64,000 nt of DNA, from contig JAJKFJ010021508.1 in the NCBI GenBank assembly GCA_027382625.1, forward strand, positions 19,898-83,897. The letters run 5' to 3'. Source of the stretch: Tetmemena sp. SeJ-2015. Its lineage: Eukaryota > Ciliophora > Spirotrichea > Sporadotrichida > Oxytrichidae. Under the pieces are notes generated by a model. The model searched no databases. It was not told where the DNA came from and was given only the letters and a program-made list of their open reading frames with translations. Below, in pieces: positions 13,748 to 24,579 of the stretch (the stretch's first letter is position 1; every line of letters begins with the position of its first letter). The position numbers and the translations under genes are program-made.

Positions 13748-14253
13748 TAAATTGCTTTGTGTTGTTTTCAAATATTTCAAACTTATCTATCCTTTGAGGT
13801 GATACATGTTTAAAATATAGCCAATGATATTTACTTATTTAGTGTTATAGTTTAATCTCTGTGAGTATCTGATCAAGTAATTCAGGCTTTAATCTTTTAG
13901 CAAAAACTTTCAAATATAAAGAAAATAATAATTTAGGACTGGAATAGAACTTTGGCGTGAACGAGTCTTTTAAGCTTTTCCGCGGAATCTTCCTCTCTTC
14001 TTGGGTTCCCCCTTTTTTTCTCCTCCTATTTTTATGAGTTTTTTAAATTTTAAATTTTTAAATTTTTTTAAATTGCAAGAGTTTGAATTTTTAATTGGGG
14101 GACTGAAGAGAGATTTCTTATCGAAGGGGGATTTTTTTTCAGCCTTTTAAACTAAAAATAACAAAAATTTTCTGCTCATCATTCATTCCAGATTATTGCC
14201 TCTGATAGCTACTATTTTTAGAGTTCTTTTTCTGTGACTGCTGCTCTCTGCTA
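13748..14253. other. intergenic region with T-rich low-complexity tract
   Basis: Upstream region of the preceding minus-strand gene. It contains an almost pure A/T tract at 14036-14074 and a C/T-rich stretch at about 14000-14030. No coding frame with conserved features was found. Confidence 0.5.
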
Positions 14254-15825
14254 TCAGGGAAAATGTTGACAAAGCTAAAATCGTTTTAATGGGCTAGCTA
14301 GTTGTGAGGGTGATTATGCAAGAGAGAACTTTCCAAAGATTGCCTTGCCTTTTGCTTTAGAGTATCTGTGAAATGATAGATATATATCATAATGAAGATA
14401 TTTCATACTTAGAATGATCGATACGACTGTCATAATTTCTTTAGCTCATAGATATCTTGATAGGAGTTGCCTTGTTATTCTGAGGAGTGAGAGTGGACTT
14501 ATCATAGCTCTATCTTGCCGTCTAAACTTTCATCAAAATGTTGTCAACGAGATCACTTGTGTTTTGATCAGTAACGATCATCTCAGATGCTCTCTGCTGA
14601 GGGCGTCTACTGCCTCTCATCACTGGAGTTAAGTCCCTCTCGACTGTTTTATAGTTTTTCATTTATAAAACGATCATTTCAATAAATAATGAAATGAGAT
14701 TTTCTAGTCAGAAATGTTTTATGTCCTGGTTAATCTAGCAGCTCTGCCTAGTTGTTCTAAATCTTCCTACTCATTCTTGTCAGAGCAAATGAAATCAAGA
14801 TAAGTTTGAAATTATATGGAGAGCTGACTTGCAGGCTGTCTTATCTATTAATATCGTCTGCTCCTCTCTGTGAAAGTTTGATTTACTCCAACTCCATGGA
14901 GATTATGTTCTTGATAGAATCCTTATTTAATTAGAACTCCTTCTAAAGAGCATCATTCACTTTTATGTGACTCTGCTTGTCATTTCTGAATTTTGATGGA
15001 GAAATTGTTATAGAGGGAATCTTATTAGATAAGGGGTCAGAAACTTATTCAGGAAGATTGTTTTCCACCTCCTAGGATTTCGCACGATAAGTCTGGGCCT
15101 CTTCTACATCTTGAGCCTCAACTAAATATATATATTTGCATCAATATATCAAAAGAATATGAAAAACTTCATGATGATCAATCGTAGTTGTAAAAACCAT
15201 AGAGAAAAATTGATGAATAATCGTGCGAAGAACTACGCTTTTGGCTTTAAGTCTGTCTTTATTCTTTAGCTGTCTCTCTTTGCTCTGCTGTTTGCAAAAG
15301 TTCATTAGTCTTTGAGTATTCTTAGTCATTTTATCATAGAGGTGACTGAATTTTTCAAGTTCCAATTTGATTTTGGTAATCTTTTTGACTGCATTAGGAA
15401 TTTGATGGGTTTTCTTGGCTGAAGTTTCCTTGGTAATAAGAATTCCTCCAGTGTTTTTCTTTTCATAGTTAGGCTATGAATTATCAAGGGTCTTGAAGTC
15501 AAAATAAGTTTGTTAAGATATTCTATGTTATTTGCAATAAATGTGTGATAAAATAAAGTCAAACTAAGTGCGAATTCCGGAGGGTGATAATCCAGATGAA
15601 GCAATCTTGGAGACTTGCCTCTAAACTTAAGGTATGGATAAATCCTCAAACCTCAGTTTCATATATAATAAGATAATAGTAAAGAGATTCTTTGGCAAGC
15701 TTGAGAGTGCTTAAATATGAGTGGTGAAAGAGCTTTCGCCTGCGTCAAAAGGTTCAGATGTCTTTTTACCAATCGATGTACTTCTTTCAGCCCTTTTGCT
15801 CAAGTTGTAACTCATAAATTATTTT
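14254..15825 (-). CDS. unrecognised coiled-coil protein
   Basis: ATG at 15825 opens MSYNLSKRAERSTSIGKK. The frame runs through a Lys/Glu/Gln-rich helical section (about 15300-15440, with KITKIKLELEKFSHLYDKM and the following 40 residues) that looks like a coiled coil. After an intron of about 50 nt ending near 15120 it continues through acidic and Ser-rich sequence. A frame break near 14670-14700 has no clean splice solution. Using a final GT..CACAG intron, the protein ends at TGA 14256-14254. About 430-490 residues. I do not recognise the family. A cytoskeletal or basal-body role would fit the composition, but that is a guess. Confidence 0.6.
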
Positions 15826-16358
15826 TATCATTTTAAAGATATTTAAAGAGAAAAATGAGATTAAATAAATAAAGATATTGAAACCTCAATTAATTGCACG
15901 ATTTTCCATTAGGCATAAACTTCTTCATAGTCTCTAATTGAGCGATTAAATTCTAACTACAAAAGTCAACTTCTCTGAGAATAATGAATAGGAAATATAA
16001 TGAAAAGAAATAATCTGGGTCACAATAGATTTATTCGCAATTGATAGGAGAAAAACATAGATATGATGATTGATCTAAGTTCAAGACTATTCTATATGTT
16101 ATCATAGCACAAACTCCAATTAAATAATATACTCCAAACAATTCAAGAACGGAGTCAAAATTAAAAATAGATGCTAATCTTCTAAGTATAGATAGCAGTT
16201 TGTTTGTGCTTGCTAAGTATTTTCATTTAACTTTATAATTTCTAATTATAAACTTATAATAATCCTTATGCTCTTTAAATAGTATAAAATCTAAATTCAT
16301 AAGGTTTGAGATCGTTGAATTTTGAGCCAATCTTATTTTGTCTATCTTTTAAAATTAC
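15826..16358. other. AT-rich intergenic region
   Basis: About 530 bp between two minus-strand genes. AT-rich with no recognisable gene, RNA or repeat; presumed to hold the promoter of the coiled-coil gene at 14254-15825. Confidence 0.5.
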
Positions 16359-18336
16359 TCATTCTAAATATTCTTGATGATTGCCTATGCTGCTGCTTCG
16401 TTCGGCTTGTACTTATAATTAACTACAACTTTATAAATACTACCCATTGTTCTAATTCTAATTCAAGCCATTGAAATTGCCCTTGTTTGCCCTCGTCTAG
16501 CCTCTAATGAATTCAAAATACTCTTTTTAAGCTACTATATAAATATCTAATAATTCTTGCTGTCTCTTAGTATGCTCAATGATTTGATTGTACTGATCCT
16601 TGACTAAGTTTATTTTGTCAACGAGTTGCCAAATTTTGTTATTCTTTTTATTGGCCTGAATCATGTTGCAGAGCATCTCCCATCCTCTCATGCCCTCGTC
16701 ATACTTGATAATGCCCCAGTCTGCAAATATTGAGGTCGCATTTTCATACAGGAACTGCTTATGAGCTTTGAGATGAGTGAGAGCCGATTAGTATTGAGCC
16801 ATCGCTTCCTTTATCTTCCCCTTACTAGTTCTATAACAATTATAAGCAATTTCTAGAAACTATATTTTCTACTTGGCCTAGACCTAGTGGTCTTATTCTA
16901 ATCATTATTGGGATCAGCACTTTCCAGAAAAGACACATTCGACTATTTAGAGTTGGCTCTAGTCAGAGCTTTTCTCTTTTTATTAGAATTCCTGGCTAAC
17001 AAAGCTAAAATGGAAAATGAAAAAGATTTAAACATATTTAGCTTTAGCATTTGCTCTTGTATCGCTAATTGGTTCGAACTCTTCTATTGATTCTTCTTCA
17101 AATTTAGACTTACTCTTTCCCTATCCGCTGCTCTAGACTTGGAGAGTCAAATAAATTATACCTAAGTTTCAACCACAACATTGTAATTTTTTGCTAGCTG
17201 ACTCCTACCACTACTTGGATTAAAATCATTCAGCTTGAAATTAAATCAATGCTTCATTAAAATGATCTTGAAACTTGCTTGCCTAAACTTACTCAACCTC
17301 TAAGTTTAAGAAAGGGGCTGAAGATTTCTATTCGAGGAAGTCAAATTTCTATTGGAGGAGGTGTGGGATAGCAAGTTTCTCTAAGATGATTAGTTTTAGC
17401 CCAAGGCTTCTCCAGACCCAGCAACTGCTTTCAGAGTCTAGACAGCCAATCGGTTTCTATAGATTAAATCAAGCATGTGAAATCTTATTTAAAATATCTA
17501 GGGCTGTTGATATTAAGGACTTGTCCTGAGTTATGTTAGGTAGTTCCCTCGAAGTTCCCTGACAACAACTTCTAAGGCTTGAATTTTATTTGAGATTGAA
17601 TGACGGTTTAAGAAGTTAGACTCTCATCATCACCCTGGACTTAGTTGATTGGCAGCAGAAGTCTCCGGCTGCTACTCCCATTTGCACTTTGGAATTTGAC
17701 GAGCTGATCTTCTCCCTCCGTTTTGCCTCTTTCGTATCTCAGCTCTCTAGTTTGTTAAGGAGAATTTAAATTCTTGTCTATGCCTCTTTTAGAGACTGAG
17801 ACCTGATCAATTATTTATTACTCAAAGGAATCCCAGTTTTTAATTTTCTCCTCTAAGTTAGAAGACTGTTTCATAGAATTGCTTTCCCTCAGCGCAGTTA
17901 ATTTCTTAGGACTATTCTAGAGCACTAATGATCTTTGCAAGGGACTTAGATTCTTTAGCTGTATAATTGGAACCTAGCCTATTTTTTGCCTTCTCTAAGT
18001 TTATTAAGGGGAGATCTATAATGTTCCTTTGCTTCCCTCATAAAGAAAAAATGATAATGCATTGCTATTTTAGTTAGATGGTTCTCCCTTAATATGTCAT
18101 CCAGTGATAAGAATCAACACTTTATATTTATGCTGATTAGATTAAATAAGTTGTTGAGTATCTGAGCTTGAATTGTTTTTGCGTTTGATTTTTGACTTCA
18201 TACTCTCATCACTGAGTCTAAGTGTACCCAAGCCAATCCCTCTTTAGGCTTGAGTGCGCTGAGTAAGTTCCTACCCGCTACTTATTTCCGAACTTCTTTC
18301 TTAGCGAAGGTTTTGCTCTTTCTGTTCGTTAATCAT
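16359..18336 (-). CDS. unrecognised protein: Ser/Gln-rich N-terminal half, long-helix C-terminal domain
   Basis: ATG at 18336 starts MINEQKEQNLRQERSSE. A 34-nt GT..AG intron near 18085-18120 joins in phase 0 to a long open frame down to about 17440. Then come a 19-nt candidate intron and a Ser/Asn-rich stretch with a tandem SSNRNL repeat (about 17330), and one in-frame TGA near 17260 that I could not splice out. The C-terminal part (16870-16400) is ordered-looking: EIAYNCYRTSKGKIKEAMAQ, then a Trp-containing segment (FADWGIIKYDEG) and a final long helix. This resembles a helical-bundle or BAR-like region, but the match is only by pattern. Stop TGA 16361-16359. About 600 residues; function unknown. 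Confidence 0.58.
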
Positions 18337-18710
18337 TTTACCACTGCTCTATATTTACATCTAAAACTTTAAAGTAAAATGCAATTTGGGTATATATTTA
18401 TCAATTTATCGCTTAATATTTTTACGAGTATTGGATCCTAGATAATTATAATTCTTAATTTCTAAAACTGGAAGAAGTGGCTAATTTATTTCTCTGAGGT
18501 TACAGTGGAGATTGAACCATAGTATCTATTTACATAATATTTATGCATGCCTACCCTATAAATCATCATCATGGAATGGGTAATAAGTCAGAGAGAAGAT
18601 TGATTTCATGGTTAGCCAATTTAATTAGAGTTTCATATTGATTTATCAAATTAGAAAATTATTAGGAAGTTCATCTTCTAGGATTCTAGGGCACTTCATC
18701 CCTTCCAAGA
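18337..18710. other. intergenic region
   Basis: About 370 bp upstream of the gene starting at 18336. No coding or RNA feature seen. Confidence 0.45.
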
Positions 18711-19017
18711 TCAGTCATTATTTTGGTTTTGCCTTTTGGTGTTGGGTTCAAATCTCTTGGATGGATCCTCTCCTCTGTCGTTCACATCCTCCTCTCTTTA
18801 TCTCTTTCCTAGCATGGTGGCCTAGTCTTAATTGTTTGCATTTTCGTTGGCATGCCTAGCTGAATAGTAATCATTCTTACAAATTTAAATATAAATTGAT
18901 TAATTAAAGGAGAAGCAAAAAGCTAGTGACCAAGAAATTCATTGCTGATTCAGTGGAGATAAACTCTTAATCGCCAGTCAAGTCTAGCTAATTTATTATG
19001 TCTTCTTATAATCGCAT
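18711..19017 (-). CDS. small basic/acidic hypothetical protein
   Basis: ATG at 19017 starts MRLQEDIINQLDLTGDQEF. An intron of about 85-100 nt (18945 to about 18858) joins to an exon with GKRQREEDVNDRGEDPSKRF and a run of Asn/Gln before TGA at 18713-18711. About 70-80 residues. The KR-rich motif could be a nuclear localisation signal. No family recognised. The gene is short, so the call rests on open frame, splice signals and composition only. Confidence 0.42.
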
Positions 19018-19247
19018 CAACAGTGGAAAATAAAATGATAAAATAAAAAAAGCAAAAAATTAGCTATGAAAATCAAAGTCATCATTAACGAAAAATCTTG
19101 CATAAAACAGTAAGCATCTGTTGCCTCTCACCAAAAAGACATTTATCAAGGACGAACATTTTTAGCTTGTTTCTTTCAAAATTATTTCCTCACTCATAAG
19201 GTTAAGAGATCATATATTTTTCATTCAGAATATTAGAGAGAGCAATT

Positions 19248-21430
19248 TCATTTAGCTAAACCTGCAATGGAGACATTTAAAGCAATTGATAAAGGGATTG
19301 TTAGGAGCAAATTAGCAGAGTTAGTTTCAATATAAGTTAAGTTTGAGTCTTTAAAAATAATGACAGTATCTACCAAATTTAAAAAGATGATTTGAATAAA
19401 AACAATTTATAGATTCTTAGCCTGGTTTTAGTTGGCTCCGTTATGAGGGTTGTGATTTTTGTTAGCATAGTTTTGGTTTTGATGAAAGCCTCCTCTGTAG
19501 GATTGAGCCCCTCCATTATTATGATGATTATTGTTCTTGTAGTATGGCTGATTAGGATGATTTTGGTTTTGCATCTGAGCTTTCTTATGATCTTTCTGGG
19601 CTTTGGCACCCATCTCGTGAACTTCTCCCTCAATCTTAGGGAGCTGAGATGGATCACAAGGTAGAGGGTCAGATCCAAAGAAAGGATGCTTGAGGCACTA
19701 CTGTGCAGTCCAGCGTTTAGCCGGATCGAGCACTAGCATCTTCTCTTGAAGGTCGATGAAGAGTTACTTCTCTGAATCACTCCTAAGAGGAAATTGATGA
19801 AAGTGTGTATAGAAGAAATGAAGAAGAGAAATTTCATGGAAATTAGAAGCTTACATATTTTTAAGAGTTTCATTGAAGAAGTTTCTAAGAGTTGGATGCT
19901 TGTACTGTGAAGGATTTATCTTGTTGGCGAAGTGACTGTAGTTGGGCATGTTTGCCACTCCTGGGAAGGTGCTCTCGTTGAAACCTCCACACTTGTCAAT
20001 TATCATAGAGACAGTGCTCTCCTCATGATTACCAGGGAAGAGTGGAGTCAGAGTCATCAACTCGCTGAAGAAACACCTAAAAGATAATTTATTAAGCAAC
20101 TAACTCCTACCCAACTATAATAATTTTAAAGATTAATTATAACAGACCAAATGTCTATAGCAGCCCCATAGTTTCTCATGCCTAGCAATAGCTCAGGCGC
20201 TCTGTACCAAAGCGTAACCACTCTTGTAGTATACTCAACTAGCTTAGTATGGGGATAGAAGATTCTCGCAAGTCCAAAGTCAGCGATCTTCACTATTCCA
20301 TCCTTGCTAAGAAGAATATTCCCGCCTTTTATATCACGATGCAAGATGTGCTACTCGTGCATGTAAGCTACTCCCTGCAACACTTGCTTCATTATGCACT
20401 TCTTTTGTGCCAGGTCATTCATTAAAGTACAAAAATGATTATGATTATAAATTAAGAGGTCAAAGGATATTTTCAAGTCGATCAATCCATTGAAGTCGTG
20501 GTGCACATACTCAAAAACCAAGAACACAGAGCCTCTATTCTTATTTTCTCGATTAGCTGCAAGTAGGTGAATAATTACAGGCGTAATACTTACGCTTTGA
20601 GGATACAACTTCCATGAGTCTGACGACATTTGGATGGGAGAGTCTTTTCAAAATTTTGATCTCTCTCATTGCAGTGATTGGAAAGCCCTCCCTTTCTTGA
20701 TCAGTCTTGATTCTTTTAAGCGCTATGATCTCTTCACTGCCAACCATCTTCGCTTTGTAGACTTGACTACAAAATTGATTATTAAAATAAGCTGAAAATT
20801 TAGTCCAATAATAGGAAATATTCTGATGAAAATACTTCTTTAAGGAACATTGATTGCGGATAAAAATATGAAATTTCTTACCCAAAAGTTCCTTGACCAA
20901 TGATAGTCTTCTCTTTGAAGATTTCAGCATCACGGATGGTCATATCAGCTTTGCTGATCCTGTTTATTTTCATGGTGGATTTAGGAAGCTCAACAAGTGT
21001 AGGTGGCTTCAAAATTACTGCAGGTTTCTTTTCTTGATCGCCCTACAAATATAGGTTTTGTGATTGTCTTCTTGCAAAAAGAGAGAGAGAGTGAGTGAGT
21101 TCTATTTCTTACTTTTGCTTCTTAATGGCCCTGTTATTAAGCAGATTGAGAGATATCTGCAACTTTCTGAACCTGAAATTGTTATCCAAAGAAATGATTG
21201 AGCTACCTCCTATTGCTGCTGCAGTTTCTCTCCATTTTTAAGTTCTTCATCTCCATGCTTAGCTTTGTTCCCATCTACATCTATAAACAAGTGTAAGACG
21301 CTTAACTTTATAAGAAAACAGGGCATCTCGTCCTTCAAATGAAATTCATTAAAGACAGTCACGAAATGAATGCTGACTACTATCAGGAAGTAAATTTACT
21401 TAGGCTTTGTGGTTGGTCGTTTTCACTCAT
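19248..21430 (-). CDS. CDK9/CDK12-type cyclin-dependent kinase
   Basis: Kinases of this type phosphorylate the RNA polymerase II tail during elongation. Six or more exons join cleanly from ATG 21430 ([10 protein letters not shown]). The N-terminal extension is Gln/Lys-rich. The core shows the Gly loop GQGTFG (exon ending near 20880), the ATP-binding Lys in ALKRIKTD, a PITAMRE helix, [11 protein letters not shown], the DFG motif, the T-loop [18 protein letters not shown] and DIW. The C-lobe ends with [17 protein letters not shown]. The tail (from about 19620) is Asn/Gln/His/Gly-rich, beginning at [14 protein letters not shown]. The kinase domain has no frame breaks. The stop is TGA 19250-19248 if no last intron is used; splicing a candidate 3' intron would move it to about 19194. 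PITAMRE and the T-loop point to the CDK9/12/13 group; which member cannot be decided. Confidence 0.93.
21081..21099. repeat. short GA/GTGA repeat in a CDK intron
   Basis: A (GA)n run followed by GTGA units lies inside the intron between the second and third N-terminal exons of the kinase gene. Simple sequence; no function claimed. Confidence 0.7.
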
Positions 21431-21543
21431 TTTTAAAATTATTGCTGCGAATTAATTACAATAAATATAAGATCATTCACTCTCATACATAAGCTTAATG
21501 AGAAAGTGAGGCAGATATAATCTTTAATAAATTTAGCTGAATT
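21431..21543. promoter_or_regulatory. 113-bp divergent promoter region
   Basis: This short AT-rich spacer separates the start codons of the CDK gene (minus) and the exonuclease-like gene (plus), so both promoters must fit in it or overlap the first exons. No specific motif was identified. Confidence 0.5.
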
Positions 21544-23945
21544 ATGAACTCACACAACTTCAACTAGTCCAAGACTCTCAACACCCACCACTTTCCAAAA
21601 GACCAAGCAGGTATGCAAATATTCCAAAAAGCAACTACCTACTTTTATAAGATTACTTATGGCATTTGTATAGACCGTCAGGATATGCCAACAGACTTCA
21701 AGTTTTTATTTTAAAGCTAGCTTCTTCAAACAGAGGCATCCTGATGGCTCAAGATGCGAACAAAGTTTCAGTTCAGCAACCCAGAAAGTTATAACAATAC
21801 AAAATATTTTAAGTACTTCGAGGTCCCATCTTCTCAACTAAGAAACTTTTCTAAGGAAGAGAATTCCTCCTCAAACCTAGAAGCTAAAAGTGTGGAGCTA
21901 AGATCAAGCTCCCTTGCATCTGCTCACTCTATCCTAGCAAGAGATGATGATAAGTTTGGGTTTGAGATTGATCAACTCAATCAATCTCACACGAGTGAAA
22001 TTGCTTCCTCAAGGATCTAATTGCATTAATTCGAAATTTGTATCTTTCATTGTTTATTTCTTAAAAATTAGTTCTAATTATAGAAAAGGTTTAAGTTTTT
22101 ATAGTTTTTTTTAAGGTTATGATCCAAACTCAAAGTAAATAGAGCTTAATACTTTAGATCTAACTATAGGTTTTATACCTCATCATCAACAGCGATCAGA
22201 GTCTGAGTGCCCTTCTTTCATCCAGGAGTCTAGCAGAGTTTTTGAGTATGCCACAAATCTACCTGAGCAGCAACATCTGAATACTTCAAAAGATTTGAGT
22301 TTGGAGGATCTAGTAAGAGAAGAGGAAGCTCGGAGTGTGGCCTAAGCCTCTTCTGATCTGAGTTTCACTGAGCGCTCAAAACCTCACTACTTTCATTTAT
22401 AATTCCATTTAATTTACTATCGAAAGCTACCACAAGTAGGTGAGTTTGAGCTAGAGCCAGGCTTCCTAGAGCTCTGGTACAAGAAGGAGAGTTTTAGCAT
22501 CAAGCCTGAGGACTCATCTAAGCCTGTGCAGCAAGAACAGATTCTGTCTATTCCTGGCTCAATGAGAGGAGAGTAAGATATATTTGTGAAGCTTAAATGA
22601 TGCTTTAGGCCTGGGAAGGTGCTAGCCTTTTCTGTAGAAACTCACACTAGCTTCAACAACAGTTCAGTTTGCTCAAGGTAACTTAATTTTACGCTTACTT
22701 TATCTATAGAGTTGTGCTTTTGAATGAGTTTGGAGAACGAGTGCTAGACTCACTCATCAAGATTGAGGACTCACTTTGAATATAGTACTACTTATATATC
22801 TAAGTTAGTTAACTTGTGCATGTGAAGCAAGGGGTGAAGCAAGATCTTTTAAACTTGGCAAAGATGAAAGGACCTGATTTGAAAACAGTGCAGCATAAGG
22901 TAGTTGAGTTGATGAAGGGCAGGACTATCGTGGGTTACCACATAGAACTAAAACTCAACAACCTGGGGATCTTCGCCAAGCTGCTCTTTGAAGATAAACT
23001 CATCTAGAACAGACTCATAGATCTCGCAAAAGTTTTCAACAAGTCAGCGGCTGAGTAACAGCAACAGATCAAGTCTCTCTGTGCTGCTCACTTTATATAA
23101 ACTTCTAACTACAAATTTCAAATTAATAGCATATCATAATGTACTCAGTTCATGTCTTAGTTTATGCTATAAATTGTAACTAACTTGAACCTTTCGTATG
23201 CGAAGCGACCTTTTCCTTTTGCTGTAAGAGAAATTGCTTTTGATCATGTTGATTATAGCATACTGAAGCAAAGATCTGCATGGCGTTGTATCACAGATGG
23301 ATTGAGTACAAGAGAATGCATCTTCCATAGGTTCAGACTATGAACTCCTAAGTTCCCTCTGTCGCTTTTGATCAATTATTTTAAAGAATGATGAATATAT
23401 TCTCAGTAATCAGTCTTAGGTGATGAGCTTCAACTTGAACAGCGTCAATGAAGAATCTTTGAGAGTTGACAAGCCAGAACCTATCTTCAAGCAGAAGGAG
23501 CTCACAAAGAAAACTCAACCATCTCAAGAGGAAGCAATCAAACCCAAAATCCATAAATGCATACAAATGTCGAATTATTTGATTAAAGTCAGATGCTAAA
23601 GTGGGAGAGTTCAAACGTGGTCAAGCTTCAACCCAAAACTTTCAAACAGTTGTCCCCTCTTCTCAAGATTAGTCTGCTCAACTAATTAGAGAGGTCATTG
23701 CGGATTAGATGAAGGAATTGAAGGATACTACTCTTTCTGATAAGCCCTCTACTGTGACCCAACCCTGCATCTCAGGTGTTGAGGATAATGCTTGCCTTAC
23801 AGGATAGATGCTGCTTGCCTAACACTCTAACTAGCCGGTTGTAGTAATGCTGACTGGTGCTGAGTTAAAGAGAGCCATCAAAGAAGAAGTTGAGATCTAC
23901 TTCAAAGTCAAGTTCAGGAGCCTACTTGAATCCCTATCTTAATGA
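21544..23945 (+). CDS. REXO4/ISG20-like exonuclease-fold protein, catalytic residues apparently lost
   Basis: ATG at 21544 begins MNSHNFNQSKTLNTHHF, followed by a GTATGC..TATAG intron and a Ser-rich region. The recognisable domain runs about 22630-23000: VLAFSVETH, then VVLLNEFGERVLDSLIK and KTVQHKVVELMKGRTIVGY. These align by eye with the REXO pattern ALDCEMVET..VVDEFG..LDTLVK..VQ.EVAELLKGRILVGH. The first Asp of the DEDD motif is Ser, and the GHxxxND region reads GYHIELKL, so two catalytic positions look lost. One in-frame TGA (22777-22779) has no upstream GT donor. A second at 22600 can be removed by a 33-nt intron. The C-terminal part is helical and ends at TGA 23943-23945. It could be a pseudoenzyme or a decaying gene. 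Confidence 0.6.
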
Positions 23946-24579
23946 TCATTCTTGCTCTTGAGAGTTTCCTTGATCATTCATAATTAAAAATGGTAGATTT
24001 TTATTTCACTATAAATAAAGTTTGATGGAATTGCACTGAGATTGTAACTTTTCTTTTGAGATTTGCTATAAATATTAAAATATGTAGATTGGACATTGAT
24101 TGAGGAGACTGAGAATTCTTTGAGCAATTTGAATAGCTGCTACTCATCCATTTTCTTGCTTGCGTAGGTTGAGGAGACATAATTATTAATTTGATTAATT
24201 GACTAAAATGATAAATAAACTCCTCTTCTTATTTTTGGTGAATGAGTTTTAATAACACTATTTTTCAAATTAGAAAATATAAATAATGATAATGAGCTAA
24301 TCCCAGCTACAAGCATGCTCAGAACACATCAAAACTACTAACAAAATATTCATAAACTATAAAGATAAGTGCAAACTTTAATCTTAAAGTTTTCAAAGCA
24401 GCTAAAAATGACAAGCAGTCGTCTTTAATCGCATGCAGCAAAATAAACGGATTCAGAAACAGCTAAATAGCTGAATTGCTCTATTCATAATTACAGTAAG
24501 CTAATTTTAGAATATAAATCATTATAGATTTGCATTCTAGTTCCTTAAGCAATTTAAGCAAACTAAACTCAAACAAATA
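23946..24579. other. AT-rich intergenic region
   Basis: About 630 bp between two plus-strand genes. No open frame with recognisable content and no RNA gene seen. It should contain the promoter of the large surface-protein gene. Confidence 0.5.

Noticed and set aside
18740..18770. GGTTCAAATC-like tRNA B-box
   Set aside because: It lies in the coding exon of the gene at 18711-19017, and no matching acceptor stem or A-box was found.
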